Positions 8,229 through 16,653 of a stretch of DNA of 64,000 bases are shown here, one piece after another. A program made the translations under genes and the position numbers. The first letter of the stretch is position 1. Every line of letters starts with the position of its first letter. The stretch spans positions 1-64,000 of the forward strand of contig JAGYJT010000003.1 of the NCBI GenBank assembly GCA_018401955.1, in the 5' to 3' direction. The DNA comes from Chitinophagales bacterium. GTDB taxonomy: Bacteria; Bacteroidota; Bacteroidia; Chitinophagales; CAIOSU01. Below the pieces are notes generated by a model, which was not told the DNA's origin, ran no database searches, and worked only from the letters and a program-made list of their open reading frames with translations.

Positions 8229-9818
8229 ATGCCAAGTACCATTGATACCACACTCGCCCAGCCTGCCCATGATGTTAGGGTAGTGTTGGTAAATCCGCCA
8301 GTATTGGCTGTGTTTGAGCCGTGGTACGATACTCCAGATTTTGGGCGTATAGGTCTTGCCTGTTTGGCAGCTTATTTGCGAGAGCGTGGTTATAGCAATA
8401 TAAAAATTGTTGATGCTAAGTTTGAGCGCTTGGGCTTTGATGATTGCCTAGCCCAGATAAAAGCCTTTGAACCGGATATAGTTGGCTACACAGCTTTTAC
8501 CAACGAGATAAAGCCTGCAGCTTATGTTGCAGCTAGGTTGAAACAATTCAATCCGGCCATACTTAACATTATTGGTGGGGTTCATCTTACCTCTATTCCT
8601 GCTAAAACCATGCAGGAGTTTACTATGTTTGATATTGGTGCCATTGGCGAGGGAGAGGAAACCTTGCTAGAGATTGTGCAACGCTTTGAGGCCAGAGAGC
8701 CTTTAGAAGATATTGCAGGTACCATCTACCGCACGCCCCAAGGAGGTTTAAAGCAAGGCCCAGTGCGTGAGCGCATAATGGACCAAGACAGCTTACCCAT
8801 GCCTGCATGGGATTTGATGAAGCCTGCCGAAACGTATTATGTACAAACGCTTAGGGGATGCCCGTTTAACTGCCTGTTTTGTATGAACCCTAATGGACGC
8901 ATTGCCCGTAAGCGTTCTGTTGGTTTAATTATTGACGAGCTGGAATATATCATCAAAACTTTTAAGCCAAGGCATATCTCTTTTGGTGACGAACTGTTTT
9001 CAGTGGATATGCCACGTACACACAAGCTGCTGGATGCTATGATTGAGGCGCGCATTGGCGAGCAGGTAACTTGGGATGTACAAACACATGTGCGTTATGT
9101 TGATGCTGAAATGTTTCGCAAGTTTAAGTTGGCGAACGTAGATAGGGTAGAGATGGGCATTGAAACGGGCGATGAGCAATCGCTTAAAAAGATGGGAAAA
9201 GGCACCAACTTGAAAATGATTGAAGATGCCTACAAAGCTGCTCGCGAAGCCAAAGTGAAAATTGGAACATTCTTTATTTTGGGCCAGCCCAATGAAACCC
9301 CTGAAAGCATAAAAAACACGATTGATTTGGCGGTAAAAATTGACCCTGAGCTACCAATGTTTGGACTAATGACCCCATACCCAGGTACTGCCATAGCCGA
9401 TATGGCTGCTAAAGGTGAAGGGGGATACGAGCTATTGAGCACTGACTGGGATGAATATAACAAGCAAATTGGTGGAGCACTGGCCTTTAAAAACATTAGC
9501 CGAAGGCAGCTTGAGTTTTATCAAAGCTATGCTTACCTGATGGTGTATATCAAAAATTTTAGGTTGCGGGCTTTGTTTCTTTTTTTACTTACCTACAGGG
9601 TTGGTATTTATAAATGGATAAAGAAAGTAGTGGGGGGCAAAACCAATATAATGCATGGCGTAAACAAACCAAAGGATTATGATATACTCACTTCGTCATC
9701 ATTAGTAACCGACGAGGATATGATAGCCTCTTACAAGGATTGGAGCAAGTATCAAAAAGATAGTATGGTTTCGTTGCGCAACAAAAAGCCCGAAACAATG
9801 GAAGAAGAGGTGCAATAG
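8229..9818 (+). CDS. B12-binding radical SAM protein
   Basis: This is the second class B radical SAM protein, 529 residues. The cobalamin-binding-like domain covers about 15-160 (IIGGVHLTSIPAKT, GAIGEGEE). The radical SAM cluster ligands are C211, C215 and C218 (RGCPFNCLFC). A strand with EMGIETGDEQSL follows, common in the core of this family. A hydrophobic stretch with basic flanks near residue 445 (ALFLFLLTYRVGIYKWIKK) could touch the membrane. It is probably co-transcribed with the gene before it. The two proteins share architecture but differ enough that they probably act on different positions or substrates. It converges with the GT2 gene across only two bases. Confidence 0.88.
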   Translation: MPSTIDTTLAQPAHDVRVVLVNPPVLAVFEPWYDTPDFGRIGLACLAAYLRERGYSNIKIVDAKFERLGFDDCLAQIKAFEPDIVGYTAFTNEIKPAAYVAARLKQFNPAILNIIGGVHLTSIPAKTMQEFTMFDIGAIGEGEETLLEIVQRFEAREPLEDIAGTIYRTPQGGLKQGPVRERIMDQDSLPMPAWDLMKPAETYYVQTLRGCPFNCLFCMNPNGRIARKRSVGLIIDELEYIIKTFKPRHISFGDELFSVDMPRTHKLLDAMIEARIGEQVTWDVQTHVRYVDAEMFRKFKLANVDRVEMGIETGDEQSLKKMGKGTNLKMIEDAYKAAREAKVKIGTFFILGQPNETPESIKNTIDLAVKIDPELPMFGLMTPYPGTAIADMAAKGEGGYELLSTDWDEYNKQIGGALAFKNISRRQLEFYQSYAYLMVYIKNFRLRALFLFLLTYRVGIYKWIKKVVGGKTNIMHGVNKPKDYDILTSSSLVTDEDMIASYKDWSKYQKDSMVSLRNKKPETMEEEVQ

Positions 9819-9820
9819 GG

Positions 9821-10543
9821 CTATTTACCTCGCAACCGGTATTTGTTTACACTATAAACCAGCTTTAAGAATTCTTTGGCTGCGGCTGCAAGTGTTTTCA
9901 GTGATCCACCTTTGGGTACCCCTGACTCTCTGCGCAAATATGCTGAGGGATGTTCTTTAAAAACAATGTTTTGGTGCTTTAGTTTAGCGCAAATCTCGCT
10001 TTCAAGCAGTGAGCTTTTTAGGCTTAGCGGTAAGCTTTGCACTTGGGCTCTTTTGTAAATCTTTACCCAGTTTACATCCTTCATTTGTAAGCCAAGAAAC
10101 AACTTGTTGGCAAACGAATTAAACCACGTGAGCACCTTTCGGTAGAGCTCATAACCTGTTTTCTCAGGGCGATAAAAGGCGATTACTTCATTGTTTGCAA
10201 AGGTTGCAAAAGGATAAAGCTCTTTTATGTCAAACTGGCCATCAGCGGGTATGGCACATACATTTTCGTATTGTGCATTGGCATAGCCCGATATCAATGC
10301 CGGGCCAATGCCCTTGTTTGCCTCATGCCTAACAATACGCACCACGTTGTGTTTTTGAGCCATTTCGTCCATAACGGTGCTGCTACCATCCACGCAACCA
10401 TCGTCTACTACCAATACTTCAAAGGGGGCATTGGGTGCCAAATGCTTCCCAGCTTCAACGGCGGCAGCAATTACCCGAGCAATAGTGCCAACCTCGTTGT
10501 AGCAAAAAATTACCAGAGACCAACCCTGCCCATTTGTGCTCAT
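9821..10543 (-). CDS. Glycosyltransferase family 2, polyprenyl-phosphate sugar synthase-like
   Basis: This 240-residue GT-A enzyme of the GT2 family has the nucleotide-binding VVDDGCVDG (45-53) and the metal-binding IPADGQFD (98-105). It has no C-terminal membrane anchors. Overall size and the PADG motif resemble dolichol-phosphate mannose synthase relatives, which move a sugar from a nucleotide to polyprenyl phosphate. It overlaps the upstream Gfo/Idh gene by four bases, so the two are translationally coupled. A homologous pair in the same order exists at 20071-21791; both GT2s share a GY...LR/R...FNS(W/F)A pattern followed by KD(V/Y)NW. The sugar handled is probably the product of the oxidoreductase and aminotransferase upstream. 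Confidence 0.82.
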   Translation of the reverse strand: MSTNGQGWSLVIFCYNEVGTIARVIAAAVEAGKHLAPNAPFEVLVVDDGCVDGSSTVMDEMAQKHNVVRIVRHEANKGIGPALISGYANAQYENVCAIPADGQFDIKELYPFATFANNEVIAFYRPEKTGYELYRKVLTWFNSFANKLFLGLQMKDVNWVKIYKRAQVQSLPLSLKSSLLESEICAKLKHQNIVFKEHPSAYLRRESGVPKGGSLKTLAAAAKEFLKLVYSVNKYRLRGK

Positions 10544-11541
10544 AGGTTCACCATTTGGCCATCCTGCTTTAATGATTGGTCGGCGGCTATTAGGGTATTG
10601 GTTATGTCTATGCTAAGCTGTGGTGTATACAATGGTTTGCCATTGTTGGCTACTATGTTGTAAAAGTCTTCAACCATAACCGAAAGCGCTTCTTGCAACG
10701 AGAATTTAGGGATACTTACATCTCCTAAGCGATAATCAACCAATACGTTGTGGCGGTACTCATCGGTAATCATCGAGTAACCGTAGTCGTATATCTTTAA
10801 CTTATCGGTCGGCTCAATATCATCGTATATAATCATCTTCTTGTTACCACCAATAATCATCTTCCTTATTTTTACCGGCGATGCCCAAGAGCAATTGAGG
10901 TGCACTATAAGCCCCGAACGATACCTAAGGGTAAGGTAGGCAATGTTTTCAACGCCATTGCCCATGTGCGCTGCACCTATGGCCTGAACCTGATAGGGGC
11001 GTTCATCAATAAGGTAGTAAATAATGGAAAGGTCGTGCGTGGCAAGGTCCCAAATTACATTGGTATCGTATTGAAACACGCCCAAGTTAATACGGGTAGA
11101 ATCAATGTAATGTATTTGACCAAAATCAGCGTTTTGCAATGTCTTTTTTATTTTCTGCACCGATCCGGTATAAAGAAAGGTGTAGTCTACCATTATTTTT
11201 ACGCCATGCTTTTCGGCCAGTTCAAAAAGCTCGGCTACCTCATTACTTTTGGTGGCAAGTGGTTTTTCAACTAGCACGTGTTTGCCATGCTCAATAGCTT
11301 TTTTGGCAAATGTATAGTGCGTGCTGGCGGGTGTGGCGATAACAATTACACTAATTTCAGGATTATTGAACAGCTCGTTGGCGTCGCGGGATAGCTGCAT
11401 ACTTGGGAATGCCTTGCCGGCAACCTTCAACCTATCTTCTCGCAAATCGGCCAATGCAACTACCGTAAAACCATCTTGCTGCATAAAATTACGCACTAAG
11501 TTTGGTCCCCAATATCCATAACCCAATACTCCTACGTTCAT
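10540..11541 (-). CDS. Gfo/Idh/MocA family oxidoreductase
   Basis: This 333-residue NAD(P)-dependent sugar dehydrogenase has the N-terminal Rossmann motif GYGYWG (7-12), the catalytic-region EKP (92-94) and the WDLATHDLS signature of the C-terminal substrate domain. WlbA/WbpB-type enzymes of this family oxidise C3 of nucleotide-linked sugars ahead of a PLP aminotransferase. The aminotransferase gene at 11607 lies just upstream in the same operon and the GT2 gene overlaps downstream, so a 3-amino sugar route is plausible. I cannot tell which sugar. It is homologous to the oxidoreductase at 20071 (VYDLATHDVS). Confidence 0.87.
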   Translation of the reverse strand: MNVGVLGYGYWGPNLVRNFMQQDGFTVVALADLREDRLKVAGKAFPSMQLSRDANELFNNPEISVIVIATPASTHYTFAKKAIEHGKHVLVEKPLATKSNEVAELFELAEKHGVKIMVDYTFLYTGSVQKIKKTLQNADFGQIHYIDSTRINLGVFQYDTNVIWDLATHDLSIIYYLIDERPYQVQAIGAAHMGNGVENIAYLTLRYRSGLIVHLNCSWASPVKIRKMIIGGNKKMIIYDDIEPTDKLKIYDYGYSMITDEYRHNVLVDYRLGDVSIPKFSLQEALSVMVEDFYNIVANNGKPLYTPQLSIDITNTLIAADQSLKQDGQMVNL

Positions 11542-11606
11542 GCCGATTGCTTGCTGTTTGTATCCATAAATATAGATTGGATGTAAATCATTGTCAAATA
11601 TCTTGT

Positions 11607-12749
11607 TTATAGGGCCCCTTCGGCTGAGATAGGTTGCTGCTGTTTTACAAACTCATTTACCACATTTGCCACCTGCCCAATTTCTGCATTGCTAAGCTCA
11701 GCATACATCGGCAGCGAAACAATTTTGGACTGAAACGCATATGCCACAGGGAAATGAGCAGGGGTATAGTTTTGCGATGCAAATGCTGGCAGGTAAGGCA
11801 ACGAAACGGGATAGTGGATGCCAGCAAATATGTTTTTGGCTTTTAGTGCCTCTAGTAATTTTTCTCTTGCCGGTACCTGTATTACATACAAATGGAACAC
11901 GTGCTTGCTATTGGGCCTGGTTTGTGGCGTTGTTACCCCGTGCAGTAAATTACCATAGGTGATGGCATTGTTAATGCGCGCCTCGGTCCATGCATCTAGG
12001 TATTTCAATTTCACTGATAAAATTGCCGCTTGTATGCCATCAAGTTTACTGTTGCGACCAACAAGTTGGTGGTTGTGTTTGCCTGCTTGGCCGTGGTTGG
12101 TAATCATTCGGCAATGGGCAGCTATGTCATCGCTATTGGTAACTATGCCACCAGCGTCGCCATAGGCCCCAAGATTTTTACCCGGGTAAAAACTAAAACT
12201 GGCCGATTGCCCCCACGTGCCAGCCTTTTTACCGTTAATTGATGCGCCATGGGCTTGTGCACAGTCTTCAATTACGATTAGTTGGTGCTTGTTGGCTATA
12301 TCCATTATGGCGGGCATGTTGGCCATGTTGCCATAAAAATGTACTGGTATAATGGCCTTGGTGCTTGCTGTAATGTGCTGCTCTATTAGTGTTTCGTTGA
12401 TGGTATAGTATATTGGGTCAATATCAACAAACACGGGTGTAGCACCAACTGAAACTACAGCCGATGCAGTTGATATCCATGTCATAGCCGGCACCAGCAC
12501 CTCATCGCCAGGGCCAATGCCGTGGGCGCGTAATAGTATTTCAATAGAGTCGGTACCGTTGGCACATCCAATGCAGTGCTTGGTGCCAATATAGTGGGCA
12601 AAATCGGTTTCAAACTGACCCACGAAACGGTTGCCAGGGTCGCCTACAAAAGCCGTTTCGTCAATTACCTGCATAATAGCAGCGTTAATTTCTTCGCGAA
12701 TTTGCAGGTATTGCTTTTTAAGATCCACCAAGGGAATGCGATTCAACAT
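11607..12749 (-). CDS. DegT/DnrJ/EryC1/StrS family sugar aminotransferase
   Basis: This is a PLP-dependent aminotransferase of the sugar-nucleotide class, about 380 residues. The PLP-binding lysine is K191 in FYPGKNLGAYGDAG, and the IEDCAQAHG motif (160-168) contains the aspartate that contacts the pyridine nitrogen. The chosen ATG at 12749 gives the usual N-terminus (NRIPLVDLKKQY). An ATG at 12794 is less likely because a TAnnTTTG element at 12804-12811 would leave almost no leader. These enzymes convert keto-sugar nucleotides to amino sugars with glutamate as donor. It is first in an operon with a Gfo/Idh oxidoreductase and a GT2, the order expected for WlbA/WlbC-like chemistry. Confidence 0.9.
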   Translation of the reverse strand: MLNRIPLVDLKKQYLQIREEINAAIMQVIDETAFVGDPGNRFVGQFETDFAHYIGTKHCIGCANGTDSIEILLRAHGIGPGDEVLVPAMTWISTASAVVSVGATPVFVDIDPIYYTINETLIEQHITASTKAIIPVHFYGNMANMPAIMDIANKHQLIVIEDCAQAHGASINGKKAGTWGQSASFSFYPGKNLGAYGDAGGIVTNSDDIAAHCRMITNHGQAGKHNHQLVGRNSKLDGIQAAILSVKLKYLDAWTEARINNAITYGNLLHGVTTPQTRPNSKHVFHLYVIQVPAREKLLEALKAKNIFAGIHYPVSLPYLPAFASQNYTPAHFPVAYAFQSKIVSLPMYAELSNAEIGQVANVVNEFVKQQQPISAEGAL

Positions 12750-12803
12750 TGTCGGTTTCTTTTTTGATTGACAGCAATGCCTAGGGGAAAGCATCTAGCA
12801 TCC

Positions 12804-12811
12804 CAAAGGTA
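12804..12811 (-). promoter_or_regulatory. Putative -7 element for the aminotransferase operon
   Basis: The reverse strand reads TACCTTTG, a perfect TAnnTTTG. Transcription would start near 12800, leaving a leader of about 50 bases before the ATG at 12749. No -33 TTG sits at the ideal distance; the nearest TTTTG is 25 bases upstream. Confidence 0.35.
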
Positions 12812-12907
12812 AAGGTTCTAGGTCAATTTATTAATACAAAAGGATATGCACGCCTGCAACCTTCTGCTATTTTACGCTATTTTGCATAGCACATCAACTA
12901 ATTTGCA

Positions 12908-14710
12908 TTGGGCAACTCCATAAAAAGATGGTTTAATGGTAATAGCAACCCGCTGCACAACGGCCAGCTGCCATGGTTGTTGGTAGGTTTTGTGCTGTTA
13001 GTGTTGCTCTATAAAGTTATCTCGTCCTTAGTAGTTGCTAACCAAGGCTTTGACCTTACCGATGAGGGTTGCTATATGCTGTGGTACACTTATCCTGATA
13101 AAGATCCCAATCCCTTTTACTACTTCCATAAAATAGTATTAAGCTTCTTTCCTTTTATTGATTGGAATGTTATCAGCCTGCGGATACTGAAATCAATATC
13201 AGACTTGCTAGTGGTGGGGCTAATTGCATTGGTGGTTTACCGAAATTTGGATACGCGCTATAAGGGCATTGCTAATTTGTTGTTTTTGTTGGGTGTTGCG
13301 GGGTTAGGTTATTACAGCACTATTTTTTCGCGTATTTTTTATGAAGGGGATATGAGTTATCTCTTTACGGCGTTGTCACTGGGTTTACCATTGTTATTTA
13401 TTAAGCCGCAGTATAAAGGTAAGTTCGTTTTTAGCTTAGTGCTTTCGGGTTTTTTTATTGGGTTGTTGTTTTTCAATAAGTTTTCGGCCAGTATCCTTTG
13501 TCTGGTTTTGGTAGTGTTGCTTTCGCTTATAGTTACCCGTAGGCCATGGGGTGTGTTGGCTTCATTAGTTGGCTTATTACTTGGCGTGGGGCTATTTTTT
13601 GTAGTTACTGGTTATACACCTGCCGAGTGGTATAATGAGTATAAAGATGGGTACACATTTGTGATTGAGCCATTGGGCTACAATCCGCTTCATTTGCTTA
13701 TTTTTTATGCTTTAGATGGGGCAGTGTTGCTTTTACTTGCATTGCTGCCACTTGCCTTATTTGTATTGACGCGGTATAGCGCCCTAAAAATGGGGAATTG
13801 GGGTAAGCCCCATTTAGTTTTTACCCTTATACTTGTTGGCAGCTATTGGTTATATTGGTGGTTGTTGCCTCAATCTTTCTCCGATGCGCATTATCAGTAT
13901 CAAAGCATGTTGCTTAACTATTGGTATGTGCCAATGGTGTCGTTAGTGTTCTACCTATTTTTTATAGTGGGCAGTTTTAAGGGTTATGGTAATGATGAGA
14001 GGCTGGTAATACTGCTTTTGCTATTAATGCCTTTGGTTTCAATGGTAGGCACTGGTACATCGCTTGCTGTTTCCGTATCGGCTTATTTGGTACCTTGGCT
14101 GGGTATTTTAGGGTGGTTGTTGCTGCGGCATTTTGCACAGCACCTAGTGCTAACAGTTATGTTGGTTGGGGTATTGTTTATGGGTGCTTATACTTATTTC
14201 CATTTTACGCATCCTTTCAGGCTTAATGCTACTATGGCGCAGCAACAAGTAAAACTGCAGGGGCCTAATGAAACTTTGTTGGTGGATAGCACACTTGCCA
14301 CCTTTGTAAAAAGCACCAAAACCATTTTAAGTAATGCCAATGTTTCAGAGGGATACCCTATTGTAGCATTGTGCAACATGCCGGGCCTAGTGTATTTACT
14401 TGGGGGATATTCGCCAGCTACGCCATGGTATTTTGATGCCACTTGGTTGGATGATGAAGAGTATAATCAAAAACTGCACTATACCAATTGCCTAAATATC
14501 GGCCGCATCCATCAACTAGAAGCCAGACCTCCTGTTTTTTTAATCAATGCGTCATTAATGGATGTTAGCGGGGTCTGTTTGGAAAACAATGGATACAATT
14601 TGGAGGCCGACTACCGTATGGCCGGAGAGGTATATTACCCCTATGAACAATACGACCAAAGCACGGGCTTAAAATGGCCCGAGCGAATTTTGGTTTTTAT
14701 ACCTAGATAA
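12908..14710 (+). CDS. Polytopic membrane protein, GT-C-like, 'GGYSP' family member 1
   Basis: I do not recognise a named family. The 600-residue protein has one membrane segment at about 22-42, an acidic motif just after it (GFDLTDEG, D52-E53), about ten more hydrophobic segments to residue ~430, and a soluble C-terminal part of about 165 residues. That part contains PGLVYLLGGYSPATPWYF near 490-507, then a conserved Asn-Cys, and ends in a VFIP tail. The aspartate in the first external loop matches where GT-C glycosyltransferases keep their catalytic acid, so a polyprenyl-phosphate-sugar-dependent transferase is my best guess. It is closely related to the next gene (YPDKDPNPFYYFHKI versus HPDKDPHPFYYFHKI). 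The start is TTG at 12908. Confidence 0.8.
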   Translation: MGNSIKRWFNGNSNPLHNGQLPWLLVGFVLLVLLYKVISSLVVANQGFDLTDEGCYMLWYTYPDKDPNPFYYFHKIVLSFFPFIDWNVISLRILKSISDLLVVGLIALVVYRNLDTRYKGIANLLFLLGVAGLGYYSTIFSRIFYEGDMSYLFTALSLGLPLLFIKPQYKGKFVFSLVLSGFFIGLLFFNKFSASILCLVLVVLLSLIVTRRPWGVLASLVGLLLGVGLFFVVTGYTPAEWYNEYKDGYTFVIEPLGYNPLHLLIFYALDGAVLLLLALLPLALFVLTRYSALKMGNWGKPHLVFTLILVGSYWLYWWLLPQSFSDAHYQYQSMLLNYWYVPMVSLVFYLFFIVGSFKGYGNDERLVILLLLLMPLVSMVGTGTSLAVSVSAYLVPWLGILGWLLLRHFAQHLVLTVMLVGVLFMGAYTYFHFTHPFRLNATMAQQQVKLQGPNETLLVDSTLATFVKSTKTILSNANVSEGYPIVALCNMPGLVYLLGGYSPATPWYFDATWLDDEEYNQKLHYTNCLNIGRIHQLEARPPVFLINASLMDVSGVCLENNGYNLEADYRMAGEVYYPYEQYDQSTGLKWPERILVFIPR

Positions 14711-14820
14711 GGTTAAGTGCATTAAATTTAGTTCAGCGACTAATTGTGTAGACAAATAAAATTATAAATACTATATTGAACCCTGTAAAGCATTAGTTAA
14801 GTTAATGTAAACTGGGAAAA

Positions 14821-16653
14821 ATGGCCGCAGTCCAGTCGCCATTAAACGAGGCAGTTAATACCACTCATACTTTTAGGCCACCTATGTGGCTTACTATTTT
14901 GCTGTTGCTGCTAATGCTGGCTAAGGTAGCCTGCACATTATATTTTGCTAATACTACTTTCGATTTTACAGATGGTGGCTGCTATATGCTTTGGTATGCC
15001 CACCCTGACAAAGACCCGCACCCATTTTATTATTTTCATAAAATAGTGCTGGGGTTGTTTCCATTTGTTGATTGGAATATTATTTCGTTGAGAATACTTA
15101 AAATGTGCTCAGAGATAGTTGTAGTGGGCGCCATGTCGTTTGCAGTATATCAACACGTAAAAACCATTGTAAACGGTGCCAATGTATTTCTTTTCGTTTT
15201 TGGTTTTATCGGCTTAGCTTACTTTGCTACTTGGTTTTCATGGATTTTTTATGAATACGACATGTCGTACCTGCATACAGTTATTGCCTTATCACTTTTG
15301 CTGGGCCTTATAAATACTAAATCAAAATGGATTTTTGCAGCGATACTTGTTATTGTTGGCGTAATCACTGGAATTCAATTTTTCAATAAGTTTTCGACTA
15401 CTTTTTTATTGTTTTTACTAATTACTGTGGTAATTCAACTTTGCAGGCGAGCTTGGATGAATCACTTGATTTTTGTGCTGGGTATAATGCTTGGCGCGGG
15501 TATTTTTTTTGCTGCTACCGGTTACAGCCCATCTCAATGGTATAAAGAATATGTTGATGGTTACAACCTTTTAATTAAGCCGTTGGGTTACCATCCATTG
15601 AGATTGATTTGGATGTATGTCCTAAGCTTGTGGCCGCTGCCGTTAATAGCCTTGTCTCCCATTCTATTACATTATGGTTTAACCCATATTTTAAAGGCTG
15701 CGCGGATAAGGGTTCAACCAGCAATGTTATTTGGTTTTTCCATGTTGCTTTTATTGGTAGTATATTATTTTACTTTCCCAACTAAATACTTAAATCTTGA
15801 CAATCCCTCGGTAAGTAAGCTATTTTATTTTTGGTACTTTCCGCTACTTTCTTTTTTGTTGTACTTTTTTGTTTATCATATCAAGACTAAACAAATAAAA
15901 AGGTTTCAGTGGGTACTAATTTGTGTATGGTTTATATTACCTGCTGTGGTTTTTGTGGGTACCTCTACTACGGCAAGCTTATCGTTATCATCATTTTTAG
16001 TACCGTGGTATGGCTTGCTAGCCTATCTCATTGTGCGGTATTACAAGCCTAGCATGCAATACCCTATAGCGGTCATTGCTTTTGTATCGTGCTTTGTGTT
16101 TGTGGCAAATCATGTTGAACGCCCGTATTGGACCAATAAACCCATGTATTATCCTCGTGTGGCTGTTGAAGCGCCCAATGAGGTGATATTGCTGGATACC
16201 GCTACGGCCCAATTTGTAACTGAAACTAAAAAAATACTAGACGATGCAGGCATAGAAGAGGGATATCCAATTGTTGCCTTGCACGATTTACCTGGGTTGG
16301 TGTACTTGGTTGGGGGCTATTCGCCTGCCACGCCTTGGTATTTTAATGTGCTTGATTCGCGCCAAAGCGAGTTAAAAGGGATGATGGATAATTTTAACTG
16401 TTTGCACATTAGTCGTATTTGGCTTTTCGAATCAAGAAAACCTGTATTCATCATTAATCAACTGGCTTACTGGGAAGTAGTAAAATGCTTAAGAAACAAT
16501 TGCTATAGGCTGACAAAAGATTACGAGCGGCCAAGAAAAGTTTCTAACCCTACTATTAGAGCACAAATTGAAAGACAGAGTAAAGGTGCTTCTGATTCGC
16601 TGCTGATTTTTATACCCAAGCGGCCTTATACCCAAACCGAAATTGTCGACTAG
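14821..16653 (+). CDS. Polytopic membrane protein, GT-C-like, 'GGYSP' family member 2
   Basis: This is a 610-residue close paralogue of the preceding gene, clearly a tandem duplication separated by 110 bases. It has the same topology: one N-terminal segment, a large multi-span region and a soluble C-terminal part with PGLVYLVGGYSPATPWYF near residue 490. In the first external loop the acidic motif reads FDFTDGG, so the glutamate of the other members is glycine here while the aspartate (D51) stays. If the pair acts as in GT-C enzymes, this could change acceptor or activity. The last four bases overlap the convergent gene at 16650. The start is ATG. The function is unknown and the GT-C assignment is inferred from topology. 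Confidence 0.8.
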   Translation: MAAVQSPLNEAVNTTHTFRPPMWLTILLLLLMLAKVACTLYFANTTFDFTDGGCYMLWYAHPDKDPHPFYYFHKIVLGLFPFVDWNIISLRILKMCSEIVVVGAMSFAVYQHVKTIVNGANVFLFVFGFIGLAYFATWFSWIFYEYDMSYLHTVIALSLLLGLINTKSKWIFAAILVIVGVITGIQFFNKFSTTFLLFLLITVVIQLCRRAWMNHLIFVLGIMLGAGIFFAATGYSPSQWYKEYVDGYNLLIKPLGYHPLRLIWMYVLSLWPLPLIALSPILLHYGLTHILKAARIRVQPAMLFGFSMLLLLVVYYFTFPTKYLNLDNPSVSKLFYFWYFPLLSFLLYFFVYHIKTKQIKRFQWVLICVWFILPAVVFVGTSTTASLSLSSFLVPWYGLLAYLIVRYYKPSMQYPIAVIAFVSCFVFVANHVERPYWTNKPMYYPRVAVEAPNEVILLDTATAQFVTETKKILDDAGIEEGYPIVALHDLPGLVYLVGGYSPATPWYFNVLDSRQSELKGMMDNFNCLHISRIWLFESRKPVFIINQLAYWEVVKCLRNNCYRLTKDYERPRKVSNPTIRAQIERQSKGASDSLLIFIPKRPYTQTEIVD

